DNA of 33,684 nt. Source: Terriglobia bacterium. GTDB lineage: Bacteria > Acidobacteriota > Terriglobia > Terriglobales > Acidobacteriaceae. The notes under the pieces were generated by a model that was given only the letters and a program-made list of their open reading frames with translations, was not told the origin of the DNA and did not search any database. This document shows positions 23,462 through 31,635 of the stretch, piece by piece (position 1 is the stretch's first letter; each line of letters opens with the position of its first letter). Both the position numbers and the translations under genes were made by a program. The DNA lies in NCBI GenBank assembly GCA_020073465.1, contig JAIQFC010000041.1:1-33684 (forward strand), written 5' to 3'.

Positions 23462-23632
23462 TGATTTCACTCCTCGAGGAGAACCGCAGGAATACATAGC
23501 GCGAGAGAGACCAAAGACCAAACCCTCTAATATACGCCGCGCGTGAAGAGCGGGTAAAGGAAGGGCTGCGAAGAGGAGATAGCAAACGTTTCATCTCACC
23601 TTCACGACCGTGCCGCGACGGGTCGCCAGTTG

Positions 23633-23661
23633 TTGGAGGGGCAACTGCCGCAGGCTATAAT
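23633..23661 (+). promoter_or_regulatory. Sigma-70-type promoter of the kinase-propeller gene
   Basis: TTGGAG (23633-23638), a 17-base spacer, and a perfect TATAAT (23656-23661). Transcription would start near 23668, about seven bases before the likely ATG at 23675, giving a nearly leaderless message. Confidence 0.65.
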
Positions 23662-23674
23662 GACGCGCGCACCG

Positions 23675-26365
23675 ATGGCCCTGTCTCCAGGCTCCAAACT
23701 CGGACCGTACGAAATCATCGCCCTTCTGGGCGCAGGCGGCATGGGTGAGGTGTACCGCGCCCGAGATCCGCGGCTGGGTCGAGAGGTCGCCATCAAAGTT
23801 CTGCCCACATCGTTCTGCCGCGATCCTGACCGTCTTCGGCGGTTCGAACATGAAGCGCGGGCGGCAGGCTCGCTCAGTCATCCCAATATCCTCGCGGTCT
23901 ATGACATTGGGATGTACGACGGTGCTCCATACCTTGTGACCGAGCTTCTGGAGGGCGCCACCGTTCGTGGCCGCCTGCAGGAAGGGGCTCTGGCTCCCCG
24001 CAAAGCTGTGGATTACTCAGTTCAGATTGCCCGTGGCTTGGCCGCTGCGCACGACAAGGGAATCGTGCATCGTGATCTGAAACCGGACAACATTTTCATA
24101 TGCCACGACGGGCGTATCAAGATTCTGGATTTTGGCCTGGCTAAATTGACCGAAGCCGAGTCAGGTGAGGGCACTGTAACCAGCCTGGAGCCAGTGGCCC
24201 AGACTGGATCGGGCGTGGTGCTGGGTACGGCGGGTTACATGTCGCCGGAGCAGGTTCGCGGGCAGAAAGCCGACCGGCGGTCGGACATCTTCAGTTTTGG
24301 CGCTGTGCTTTACGAGATGCTGTCAGGGCAGCGTGCTTTTAAGGGAGCGACTCCGGCGGATACTGCCAGCGCCATCTTGAAAGAAGAGCCTCCCGACCTT
24401 CTTGCTGCCGGCCGGAAGATTCCCCCAACGCTCGACCGAATCGTGCGCCACTGCCTGGAGAAGAATCCGGAAGAGCGTTTTCAGGCGGCGCGCGATCTGG
24501 CATTTCATCTGGAATCTATTTCATCGGGTTCCGAATCCGGTGTGGCAGCGCTGGCCCCAGTGCAGGAAAAGAGAACCGCGCACCCTTTGCTGTGGATGAT
24601 TGCCGCCCTTGCGATCGCCGTCGCTGCCGGCGGCGCATGGTGGTACCGGGTGAAGACCCAATCCGGGGACGCAGTCGTGAAGTTCCTGCGCCTCACTGAT
24701 TTCGCTGGTCTGGAGGAAAGTCCTGCATTCTCACCGGACGGCAAGTCAGTAGCGTTCGTCAGCGATTCGACGGGATCGCGACAGATCTGGATCCGCTTGC
24801 TGGCGGGCGGCCCCCCTCTCCAGCTCACGCGGAGTGCCGGCGACCATCTCGAGCCCAGATGGTCGCAGGATTCGGCGTCCATCATTTATTACACGCCGCC
24901 TCCGGAAGGAGACGCGCAAGGCATGCTGTGGGAAGTTTCGGCGCTGGGCGGCCCTCCCCGCCGGATCGCGTCCGCCTTGAGCGGCGCGGACGTGAGCCAT
25001 GACGGCAAGCGGCTGGCATTCTTTCGGCTGAATGGCAACAACATCGAACTGGTGAGTACCGATCGCGACGGATTCCACGAGCGAGTGGCCATGCAAGCGG
25101 TCACCAGTTTCAGTTACCGGCAGCCGCGGTGGTCGCCCGATGACCGCGCCATTGCGTATCTGCACAGTCTGGAGAACTGGTCCGACGATGTCTACATGGC
25201 TGCGGAGTCGGGTGGCTCTCCGCGGCGGATCACGTACGACAATACGCTGATGAGCGGACTGGCGTGGATGCCGGATGGTTCCCGACTGGTTTACAGCTCC
25301 GCACGCGGGAGCACCATACTCTATCTCCCGACGTTACATCTATGGTCGATCGCGGTATCCGGCGGAGACGCCCACCAGCTGACCTTTGGCGAGGCTGGCG
25401 ATGAGAATCCGGACGTCGATCGTAGCGGGCGCATCCTGGTCAGCCGCAAACACATGCAGTTTGATATCTGGAAATTCCCGGTGGGGACGGATCCTGCTGA
25501 GAACGTACGCCAGGCGGTGCGCATCACCCACCAGACCGGACAGGTGCAGACCCCGGCTCTGGATCCGAACGACCACGAACTCGTGTACCTCTCGGACAAC
25601 GGAGGCCATGGCAATCTCTGGGTTGTGTCCTTGGGCGGAGGGGAACCACGTCAGATCACATTTGAAAAGGACCCCGACGAGGTCGTGGGGGTTCCGATCT
25701 GGTCGCCCGACGGAAATCTCATTACTTTCGCGACCGGCCGGATCGCGGGCGATACCCGCGGAGTGGGCTACTGGGTGGTTCATCCTGATGGAAGCGGCCT
25801 GCGCTTGGCAGTTCCGGTCGCTGCCTGGGCAACCTGGTCGGGCGACAGCAAATGGCTTTACTACTCCGAGTCCTCGCCGGTGCGGGCAACGGGGAGCTTC
25901 CGGCTCATGAAGGCTCCTATCGAGGGCGGAAGCGCGGTGGTGGTGCGTACTGACAACGCCCGAGGGCCGGCGCTGGCGCCCGGCGGCTCGGCGTTGTATT
26001 ACGTGGTCCCGTTGCAGAACCTGAACGGCTCGCTGGACTACGAATTGCGCGCGGCACGGCCCGAAGACGGACCGTCGAAGTTGCTGGCGCGTATCTCCGG
26101 CGAGCGCGTGCCCCTCTGGCAGGGCCTGCACCCTGTGATCTCGAAAGACGGGAAGTGGCTGGCGCTGCCGCTGGACGACAACCTGGGGACCAACATCTGG
26201 GTGGCGTCGACCGCGGATGGAAAGCTCAGGCGGATCACAGATTTTGGCCAGAAACGCATCTTCATCGCGCGGCGTGTCTCCTGGTCGTCGGATGGAAAAT
26301 CGGTATTTGCCGCCGTCGGCGAGGGCGATGCCGATATCGTGCAGATGGACGGACTTCTGCACTAG
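23675..26365 (+). CDS. Transmembrane Ser/Thr protein kinase with TolB/WD40-like beta-propeller sensor
   Basis: An 896-residue fusion common in Acidobacteriota. The kinase domain (about residues 12-275) is complete: GAGGMGEVYRA (19-29), Lys41, HRDLKPDN with Asp134, DFG at 152-154, and GTAGYMSPEQVRG. A membrane helix follows at about 305-327 (LLWMIAALAIAVAAGGAWWY), then an extracytoplasmic propeller of about 560 residues with repeated blocks such as SPAFSPDGKSVAFVSD, EPRWSQDSASIIYY, QPRWSPDDRAIAYLHS and WSPDGNLITFATGR. The propeller probably binds a ligand or partner outside and signals to the kinase. The ATG at 23675 fits the family N-terminus (MALSPGSKLGPYEI) and the promoter; an ATG at 23660 overlaps the -10 box. 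The gene is divergent from the S46 peptidase, with 170-210 bases between them. Confidence 0.93.
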   Translation: MALSPGSKLGPYEIIALLGAGGMGEVYRARDPRLGREVAIKVLPTSFCRDPDRLRRFEHEARAAGSLSHPNILAVYDIGMYDGAPYLVTELLEGATVRGRLQEGALAPRKAVDYSVQIARGLAAAHDKGIVHRDLKPDNIFICHDGRIKILDFGLAKLTEAESGEGTVTSLEPVAQTGSGVVLGTAGYMSPEQVRGQKADRRSDIFSFGAVLYEMLSGQRAFKGATPADTASAILKEEPPDLLAAGRKIPPTLDRIVRHCLEKNPEERFQAARDLAFHLESISSGSESGVAALAPVQEKRTAHPLLWMIAALAIAVAAGGAWWYRVKTQSGDAVVKFLRLTDFAGLEESPAFSPDGKSVAFVSDSTGSRQIWIRLLAGGPPLQLTRSAGDHLEPRWSQDSASIIYYTPPPEGDAQGMLWEVSALGGPPRRIASALSGADVSHDGKRLAFFRLNGNNIELVSTDRDGFHERVAMQAVTSFSYRQPRWSPDDRAIAYLHSLENWSDDVYMAAESGGSPRRITYDNTLMSGLAWMPDGSRLVYSSARGSTILYLPTLHLWSIAVSGGDAHQLTFGEAGDENPDVDRSGRILVSRKHMQFDIWKFPVGTDPAENVRQAVRITHQTGQVQTPALDPNDHELVYLSDNGGHGNLWVVSLGGGEPRQITFEKDPDEVVGVPIWSPDGNLITFATGRIAGDTRGVGYWVVHPDGSGLRLAVPVAAWATWSGDSKWLYYSESSPVRATGSFRLMKAPIEGGSAVVVRTDNARGPALAPGGSALYYVVPLQNLNGSLDYELRAARPEDGPSKLLARISGERVPLWQGLHPVISKDGKWLALPLDDNLGTNIWVASTADGKLRRITDFGQKRIFIARRVSWSSDGKSVFAAVGEGDADIVQMDGLLH

Positions 26366-26560
26366 GGAAATCTGACCCAGGTCACGCCCGCTATTGGACG
26401 CGCCGTTCGCAGCCCGCTCCTGCGACGTCGCTCCACTCACCAACCGTTTTGCAGCAGAATGATCGGTCTGTAGTAAAGTCGCTCTGTACATCGCCCGGTT
26501 TTGACGCTAGGATACCGCCACTTCCCCCTGGGCCCCCATCTCGCTTCGGAAGGGCAGTTT

Positions 26561-26668
26561 ATGCTTGACCGTAGGAGCTCCAGGGTTATCCGGTGGTCTA
26601 TCCTCGTCTCGGTTGTTCTCTTTCTAGTGCTCCTGACCTCCGCCGGGGTGTTTGACGACTTTGTTTGA
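26561..26668 (+). CDS. Possible 35-residue single-pass membrane peptide
   Basis: The frame starts at ATG 26561 behind GGAAGGG (26548-26554, six bases of spacing), one of the best ribosome sites in the window. The peptide is basic at the front (MLDRRSSRVIRW), followed by one hydrophobic helix (SILVSVVLFLVLLTSAGVF) and an acidic tail (DDFV), the layout of small regulatory membrane proteins. It does not overlap another gene. There is no homology evidence; it could be chance. Confidence 0.35.
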   Translation: MLDRRSSRVIRWSILVSVVLFLVLLTSAGVFDDFV

Positions 26669-26693
26669 CGCTCTCGGCCCGACGGTGCATAAC
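26665..26693 (+). promoter_or_regulatory. Candidate promoter for citrate synthase
   Basis: TTGACG (26665-26670), a 17-base spacer, CATAAC (26688-26693). It would give a 5' leader of about 210 bases that contains the inverted repeat at 26774-26799. Confidence 0.4.
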
Positions 26694-26773
26694 CTGCTGC
26701 ATGATCTGAACCGTCAATAGAGGCTTCTCGGTGCGCGATCGGCTGCGAAAGCCCGGGTTCGCGGCCATTCGCA

Positions 26774-26799
26774 AACCCGGTAATCAGCAGTACCGGGTT
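26774..26799 (+). other. Perfect 9-bp inverted repeat in the citrate synthase leader
   Basis: AACCCGGTA (26774-26782), loop ATCAGCAG, TACCGGGTT (26791-26799). It could be an RNA hairpin in the leader or an operator. No T-run follows. Confidence 0.4.
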
Positions 26800-26908
26800 A
26801 CCTTTAGGTCGTGGAAACTTCACGACGTTTCGGGTATAACAAAAGGTTGCGTCACCCGCGTACCTCCTCACGCGGTCCGGCGACGAAAAATCACTTTAGC
26901 GAGAGCCT

Positions 26909-28045
26909 ATGTCGACCACAACTCATGCCCCCAAAGGACTGGAGGGCATCGTTGCCACGAATTCCAGCATTTGCTACATCGACGGAGACCGCGGCGTTCT
27001 CGCCTATCGCGGCATCGACATTCACGAACTGGCCGACCACTCCAATTTCGAAGAGACCTGCTACCTCTTGTGGTTTGGACGCCTGCCCAATCGTAGTGAG
27101 TTGAAGGATCTGCAGCAGAAACTGGCGGCGGAGCGGCATCTGGATCCGGCCATCATCAATTTCCTGCGTCAAGCCCCGAAAACTGCCCTGCCGATGGATG
27201 TATTGCGCACCGCCGTTTCGGCGCTCGCCTTTTACGATCCAGAGGACCGGAAGAACGACCACGACGCCAACGTGCACAAGGCGATCCGGCTGACTTCGCA
27301 GATTGGCATGATCGTTGCGGCGTACGACCGCCTCCGCAAGGGTAAGAACGTGGTGGAAGCAGACCGCACCCTGTCACACGCGGCCAACTTCCTGCTGCAA
27401 CTCAACGGGACAAAGCCGTCAGCGACGGCCGAGCGGGCTCTCGATATCGCACTCATCCTGCATGCCGATCATGAACTGAACGCGTCGACCTTCGCGGCGC
27501 GAGTGACGGCGGCGACGCTTTCTGACATGCATTCGGCGGTCACATCCGCGATCGGGGCGCTGAAGGGGCCGCTCCACGGCGGGGCCAACGAGGCGGCGAT
27601 CCGAATTCTTGAGAACATCGATCGTGAAAAAGCCGATCCGGTTGTCTACGTGCGCAACATGCTGGCGCAGAAGAAGAAGATTCCGGGCTTTGGACATCGT
27701 GTCTATCACACGGAGGATCCGCGGGCCACGCATTTGCGCGTGATGTCGCGGGACCTGGGGCGCACCAGCGGCCAGCCGCAGTGGTATGACATGTCGGAAA
27801 AGATCGAGAGCTTCGTGAAGGCGGAAAAGAAGCTGAACGCCAACGTGGACTTCTATTCGGCTTCGACCTATCACACGCTGGGCATTGACGCGGACTTGTT
27901 CACGCCGGTCTTTGCCGTTTCCCGCATCAGCGGGTGGACTGCGCACGTGATTGAGCAGCTCGACGACAACCGGCTGATTCGTCCGCGGGCGGAGTACATG
28001 GGGCCGCACTATCCCAATCGCTACGTTCCGATGGAGCAGAGGTAG
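26909..28045 (+). CDS. gltA: Citrate synthase (short bacterial type)
   Basis: A 378-residue citrate synthase. It condenses acetyl-CoA with oxaloacetate at the entry of the TCA cycle. Motifs: CYIDGDRGVLAYRGIDIHEL (residues 22-41), LILHADHELNAST (His188), GPLHGGANE (catalytic His223), IPGFGHRVYHTEDPRA (catalytic His263) and NVDFYSAS (catalytic Asp314). All three catalytic residues are kept. The length and the GDRGVLAYRG start resemble the dimeric, Gram-positive/archaeal-like class, which also includes 2-methylcitrate synthases; with no prp genes nearby, citrate synthase is preferred. The leader is long, with a possible promoter 216 bases upstream. The gene stands alone, convergent with the VOC-family gene. 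Confidence 0.92.
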   Translation: MSTTTHAPKGLEGIVATNSSICYIDGDRGVLAYRGIDIHELADHSNFEETCYLLWFGRLPNRSELKDLQQKLAAERHLDPAIINFLRQAPKTALPMDVLRTAVSALAFYDPEDRKNDHDANVHKAIRLTSQIGMIVAAYDRLRKGKNVVEADRTLSHAANFLLQLNGTKPSATAERALDIALILHADHELNASTFAARVTAATLSDMHSAVTSAIGALKGPLHGGANEAAIRILENIDREKADPVVYVRNMLAQKKKIPGFGHRVYHTEDPRATHLRVMSRDLGRTSGQPQWYDMSEKIESFVKAEKKLNANVDFYSASTYHTLGIDADLFTPVFAVSRISGWTAHVIEQLDDNRLIRPRAEYMGPHYPNRYVPMEQR

Positions 28046-28059
28046 TCTGCAAGACGCGG

Positions 28060-28087
28060 GAGCCCGGCAACACGGTGTTGCTGGCTC
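28060..28087. terminator. Bulged hairpin between convergent gltA and VOC genes
   Basis: GAGCC-CG-GCAACAC pairs with GTGTTGC-T-GGCTC across a short loop. It lies 14 bases after the gltA stop and 13 before the VOC stop. No T-run is present, so the terminator role is tentative. Confidence 0.4.
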
Positions 28088-28099
28088 GCGACAGAACCC

Positions 28100-28465
28100 T
28101 TACTTCGGTTCTGACCCCAGGCGCAGCACGTTGCCATCGGGGTCCTCGACCTGCATTTCCAGCGCCCACGAGTAGTTCGTCGGGGGCAGACGGATGCTCA
28201 CGCCGAGCGCTTTCAGTTCCTCGTGAAGCTTCTCTGCATCTTCCACTCCGATCCACACCCACGCGCCGCCGCGTCCCTGACCTCCCCGGCATAAGTAGAT
28301 CCCTGCTCCTTCGCGGGATATGTAGGTGAAATCGTCGTTCCCCCCAGGCGCATTCTTGAAGCCCATAATGTCAACATAGAACCGGAGGCTGGCCGCCATG
28401 TTCTCCACCCGCAGGATCGGCTGACTGCCTTCGAAACGAACCCGGGTTTGACTGGTTTCTGCCAT
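28100..28465 (-). CDS. VOC (glyoxalase/bleomycin-resistance fold) protein
   Basis: A 121-residue protein with one VOC module pair: ILRVENMAASLRFYVDIMGF (residues 17-36), YISREGAGIYLCRGG, the VWIGVEDAEKLHEELKALGV segment, and the closing EDPDGNVLRLG motif with the usual metal-ligand Glu of that strand. VOC proteins bind metals or small electrophiles (glyoxalase I, dioxygenases, drug-binding proteins), and the substrate is not evident. ATG 28465 is chosen because AGGGAG lies seven to eight bases upstream and MAETSQTRV is followed at once by the domain; a longer frame to 28606 covers the nifS promoter and is unlikely. Confidence 0.85.
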   Translation of the reverse strand: MAETSQTRVRFEGSQPILRVENMAASLRFYVDIMGFKNAPGGNDDFTYISREGAGIYLCRGGQGRGGAWVWIGVEDAEKLHEELKALGVSIRLPPTNYSWALEMQVEDPDGNVLRLGSEPK

Positions 28466-28589
28466 GCGGTAACTCCCTGGAATGTCAGAAAGATTATCAC
28501 TTGTGCTCTTTGGCCGGCATACGGCGCTCTTCCGGGCGCCGGTCCTCCTGCCGTCGGCGATTCCCGTGGGGCATCCAGTCAGAAGCGGG

Positions 28590-28595
28590 TAGAAT
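28590..28595 (+). promoter_or_regulatory. Candidate -10 box for a nearly leaderless cysteine desulfurase transcript
   Basis: TAGAAT ends nine bases before the ATG at 28605; no Shine-Dalgarno site is present. A matching -35 box is not clear. Confidence 0.35.
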
Positions 28596-28604
28596 ATAGG
28601 AATC

Positions 28605-29771
28605 ATGCGGCGCGTTTACCTCGACAATAACGCCACCACGCCGGTCCTGCCTGAGGTGCAGGAGGCGATGCGGCCCTATTTCGGCGAGCACTTCGGGAAT
28701 GCGTCGTCAATCCATCACCACGGGCAGGAGACCCGTGCCGCGGTCGAGAACGCGCGCGAGTCAGTGGCGAAGCTGCTGGGATGCCGGGAGTCCGAAGTTG
28801 TTTTCACCAGTGGCGGCACCGAGTCGGACAACCTCGCGATCGCGGGATTGGCCGCTCCCGGCGACCACATCATTACTTCGAGCATCGAGCATCATGCGGT
28901 GCTGCACGCTTGCAAGCATCTGGAGGAGAACGGGTGTGAAGTCACCTGCCTGCCGGTCGATGGCCGTAGCCTGGTAGATCCCGACGACGTGCGGCGGGCA
29001 CTGCGGCCGAACACGAAGTTGATCTCGATCATGATGGCGAACAACGAGACCGGAGTGCTGCAGCCCGTCGAGGAGATCGGGAAGATTGCTGCGGAGGCTG
29101 ACGTTTACTTCCATACGGACGCAGTTCAGGCGGCCGGGAAAGTTCCCATTGATGTGGCGAAGATTGGGTGCGATGCGCTCTCGATTTCCGGCCACAAGAT
29201 TCACGCTCCCCAGGGTACGGGCGCGCTCTACGTTCGGAAGGGAACGCATCTCCAGCCGCTGTTTTACGGAGGCCGGCACGAGCGTTCGCGGCGAGCGGGA
29301 ACAGAGAATGTGCCGGGCATTGTCGGTCTCGGAAAAGCTGCGGAGCTGGCATTGCAGGGGTTCGTGCGCGGTGACAATCAAACAATGGCTGCGTTGCGCG
29401 ATCGCTTGCAGCAGGGAATTCTGGCGCAGGTGGATGAGGCCGGTGTGAATGGCGAGGGCGCCCCGCGCGTACCGAACACGGCGAACATTTACTTCGATCA
29501 CATCGAGGGTGAGGCTCTGGTGATCGCACTCGACCTGAAGGGCTTGGCGGTATCCACGGGAGCTGCCTGTTCGTCGGGAGCGATTGAGCCGTCACACGTT
29601 CTCACTGCCATGGGATTGCGCGCGGACCGGGCGCGGGCCAGTATCCGGTTCAGCCTGGGGAAGCAGAGCACAGCCGAAGACATTGAGTTCGCCCTGGCGC
29701 TCGTACCGGAGACGGTGGCGCGGCTGCGCGAGCTGTCGCCGGTATATAGGAAAGCAGCTATTAGCTCTTAG
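28605..29771 (+). CDS. Cysteine desulfurase (NifS/IscS family)
   Basis: A 388-residue PLP enzyme that removes sulfur from cysteine as an enzyme-bound persulfide. Motifs: VYLDNNATTPVLPEV (residues 4-18), SGGTESDN (69-76), HTDAVQAAGK, the PLP lysine Lys198 in SGHKIHAPQG, RRAGTENVPGIVG, and the active-site loop STGAACSSGAIEPSHVL with Cys322. Loop length and the SSG signature place it in group I (NifS/IscS). mnmA follows by 116 bases on the same strand, so the likely job is sulfur supply for tRNA 2-thiouridine, and perhaps iron-sulfur clusters. The last codons (about YRKAAISS) and the stop already lie in the repeat run that begins near 29753. The start appears leaderless. Confidence 0.93.
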   Translation: MRRVYLDNNATTPVLPEVQEAMRPYFGEHFGNASSIHHHGQETRAAVENARESVAKLLGCRESEVVFTSGGTESDNLAIAGLAAPGDHIITSSIEHHAVLHACKHLEENGCEVTCLPVDGRSLVDPDDVRRALRPNTKLISIMMANNETGVLQPVEEIGKIAAEADVYFHTDAVQAAGKVPIDVAKIGCDALSISGHKIHAPQGTGALYVRKGTHLQPLFYGGRHERSRRAGTENVPGIVGLGKAAELALQGFVRGDNQTMAALRDRLQQGILAQVDEAGVNGEGAPRVPNTANIYFDHIEGEALVIALDLKGLAVSTGAACSSGAIEPSHVLTAMGLRADRARASIRFSLGKQSTAEDIEFALALVPETVARLRELSPVYRKAAISS

Positions 29772-29869
29772 CCTTTAGCTCTTGGTTCTGTTCGTACGAA
29801 ACCGCAAGGGCGCCGATGAAGTTGATTCAGAAAGCTTAAAGCCAAGAGCCAAAAGCCAAAAGCTTGTAA
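29753..29869. repeat. Run of degenerate AGCTCTTAGC / GCCAAAAGC repeats
   Basis: The left arm (GCTATTAGCTCTTAGCC, TTTAGCTCTTGG) and right arm (AAAGCTTAAAGCCAAGAGCC, AAAAGCCAAAAGCTTG) form a long imperfect inverted repeat around a unique centre. The left arm provides the C-terminal codons and stop of the cysteine desulfurase gene. Confidence 0.65.
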
Positions 29870-29887
29870 CTGGAACTTGCAAATCTG

Positions 29888-31000
29888 ATGTCTGATGCCA
29901 AGACCATTGCCGTAGCCATGTCGGGCGGTGTGGATTCTTCCACCGTCGCGGCCATGCTGCGCGCCGAGGGTCACAATGTCATCGGCCTGACGATGCAACT
30001 TTGGAACCAGCGGCGGCTGGCTGGGCACGAGGGAATGCCCGAGTCGGTGCAGGGACGCTGCTGCTCGCTCGATGACGTTTACGATGCGCGGCGCGTGGCG
30101 GAGCACATCGGGATTCCATATTACGTGGTCAATCATGAGGAGCGGTTTGAGCGCGACGTGGTGCGTCCGTTTGTCGAGGAGTATCTCTCCGGGCGCACGC
30201 CGATCCCTTGCAGCCTCTGCAACAATCACTTGAAGTTTGATCAGTTACTGATTGTGGCGCAGCAGATTGGGGCGGAGCGGGTTGCAACCGGTCACTACGC
30301 CCGCGTGGCCTACGATGACGCCCGCGGGCGATGGCTGCTCAAGCGTCCCGCGGATCACAGCAAGGATCAAACCTACTTCCTGTTTGGTCTTACGCAGGAG
30401 CAACTCAGCCGCACCCTATTTCCTCTGGGCGAAATGACCAAGCCCGAGGTACGGGAGTTGGCCCGCAAGCATGGCCTGGCGCTCGCCGAGAAGCCGGACT
30501 CGCAGGAAATCTGCTTCGTCCCCGGCGGCGACTACAAGCGCTTCATCGACGCCTATCTGGCGGACCAGGGCGAGTCCCTGCCCGACACCGCCGGCGAGCT
30601 AGTTACGACTAGCGGGGAAGTGATCGGAGAGCACAGCGGTATTCACAATTTCACCGTAGGTCAGCGCAAGGGCCTGGGTGTAGCGACGGGGTCTCCGCTC
30701 TACGTGATTCAGATCAGCGGTGCTGATAAGCAGGTTGTGGTAGGCGGAGAAGAGAATCTCTACTCACGCACGTTACGCGCGCGGCGGATCAATCTCATCG
30801 CCGTGGATGATCTGCGCGAGCCCATGCGCGTCACAGTAAAGATCCGTCATCGTCATGAGCCCGCCCCGGCGGTGATCGAGAAGGTAGCGGACGATGAGAT
30901 TTTGGCCACCTTCGATGAGCCCCAGCGCGCTATTACTCCGGGCCAGGCAGCCGTCTTCTACGATGGAGATGTTGTCGTTGGCGGCGGCTGGATCGCGTAG
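29888..31000 (+). CDS. mnmA: tRNA-specific 2-thiouridylase
   Basis: A 370-residue enzyme that installs sulfur at C2 of uridine 34 in tRNA-Lys, -Glu and -Gln, using ATP and a persulfide donor. Motifs: PP-loop SGGVDSS (12-18), [19 protein letters not shown] with active Cys111, [17 protein letters not shown], and [12 protein letters not shown] with the second active Cys209. Domain order (PP-loop ATPase, tRNA-binding middle, beta-barrel C-terminus from about 285) is complete. It follows a cysteine desulfurase gene, its expected sulfur source. A small hairpin GCCC TTCT GGGC with a TTTTT run ten or so bases later (31015-31036) could terminate it before the convergent gene. Confidence 0.96.
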   Translation: MSDAKTIAVAMSGGVDSSTVAAMLRAEGHNVIGLTMQLWNQRRLAGHEGMPESVQGRCCSLDDVYDARRVAEHIGIPYYVVNHEERFERDVVRPFVEEYLSGRTPIPCSLCNNHLKFDQLLIVAQQIGAERVATGHYARVAYDDARGRWLLKRPADHSKDQTYFLFGLTQEQLSRTLFPLGEMTKPEVRELARKHGLALAEKPDSQEICFVPGGDYKRFIDAYLADQGESLPDTAGELVTTSGEVIGEHSGIHNFTVGQRKGLGVATGSPLYVIQISGADKQVVVGGEENLYSRTLRARRINLIAVDDLREPMRVTVKIRHRHEPAPAVIEKVADDEILATFDEPQRAITPGQAAVFYDGDVVVGGGWIA

Positions 31001-31074
31001 TTCTTTTCGAAACTGCCCTTCTGGGCGTTGGTTTTTGATTCGAGAAAAGTGGCCAGAACTTGACCCTGCTGGAA

Positions 31075-31488
31075 TCAACGCTGGTCCAGCTTGCCTGAGG
31101 GCGAATCGGCGGCGTCTCGGAGCGAGTCGAGGAAACGCGTGCCTGTGTCCTTGAGTTTCTCCTCCAGACGTGCGGTGCAGTCGCAGTCACCGCAGGACCA
31201 GGGGCCCGAGCCATTCTCGTCGTGGCACTTGCGGCGATCGTGCGCATCCTGCACCCGAGTTAGATCGAAATATTCTTCCCAATACGGCCGCTCTTCCTGC
31301 AGAGGCGTGGGGCAATAGCAGACTTCCACCCAGCGCGCCGTTTGATCAGCGCAGAGACGAGCTTCCTGCATGTTGCGCACGTACTCGCCTTCCGCGACCG
31401 ACCCTTGGCCGATGGTTTCGTCCTCGACGGCTTGAAGCAGATCCGCTTCGCGGCCGGGTTTGACGCGGGCTCGAACCAGATAGCGCAT
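31075..31488 (-). CDS. Unknown small protein with CxxCxC motif (137 aa)
   Basis: I do not recognise the family. The first 80 residues have a ferredoxin-like alpha/beta pattern resembling small dimeric barrel proteins (MRYLVRARVKPGREADLLQA, then ARWVEVCYCPTPLQEERPYW). The second part has a Cys-rich segment: Cys88-His89 (KCHDENGSGPWS), then Cys99, Cys102 and Cys104 (CGDCDC), with further Cys at 46, 57 and 59. This could bind a metal such as zinc or an iron-sulfur cluster, or act in redox chemistry. No signal peptide or membrane segment is present. ATG 31488 has no good ribosome site and is preceded by the repeat run at 31496. It is convergent with mnmA. Confidence 0.65.
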   Translation of the reverse strand: MRYLVRARVKPGREADLLQAVEDETIGQGSVAEGEYVRNMQEARLCADQTARWVEVCYCPTPLQEERPYWEEYFDLTRVQDAHDRRKCHDENGSGPWSCGDCDCTARLEEKLKDTGTRFLDSLRDAADSPSGKLDQR

Positions 31489-31495
31489 AGATATC

Positions 31496-31630
31496 GTTGA
31501 TTGTCGATTCCCTGATTTTTGATTGTTGATTGAAAAGCTCCCCGCTCATGCAAATACTCGGGGAGCTGTTTCTTAAAATCAACAATCAGAAATCAAGAAA
31601 ATCAAGAAATCAACAATCAAAAATCAACAA
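31496..31630. repeat. Run of degenerate TTGATTG / CAACAATC repeats around a hairpin
   Basis: The left arm has units like GATTGTTGATTG; the right arm has AATCAACAATC repeated several times (up to base 31630). The two arms are inverted relative to each other and enclose the hairpin at 31536-31567. Confidence 0.65.
31536..31567 (-). terminator. Terminator-like hairpin downstream of the YtxH/DUF948-like pair
   Basis: AGCTCCCCG (31536-31544) and CGGGGAGCT (31559-31567) form a perfect 9-bp stem with a 14-base loop. Read on the minus strand the stem is followed by TTTTC, so it could end the operon coming from 32522. Confidence 0.5.
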
Positions 31631-31635
31631 TGCCT

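Larger units (their letters stand above)
26366..26908 (+). other. 543-base gap between kinase and citrate synthase genes
   Basis: No long gene is supported. It holds a possible 35-codon frame (26561-26668), a TTGACG-N17-CATAAC promoter (26665-26693) and a 9-bp inverted repeat (26774-26799). From 26366 to 26547 I see nothing recognisable. Confidence 0.6.

Noticed and set aside
25340..26491. 383-residue minus-strand open frame
   Set aside because: It is antisense to the propeller half of the kinase protein, with no recognisable domain.
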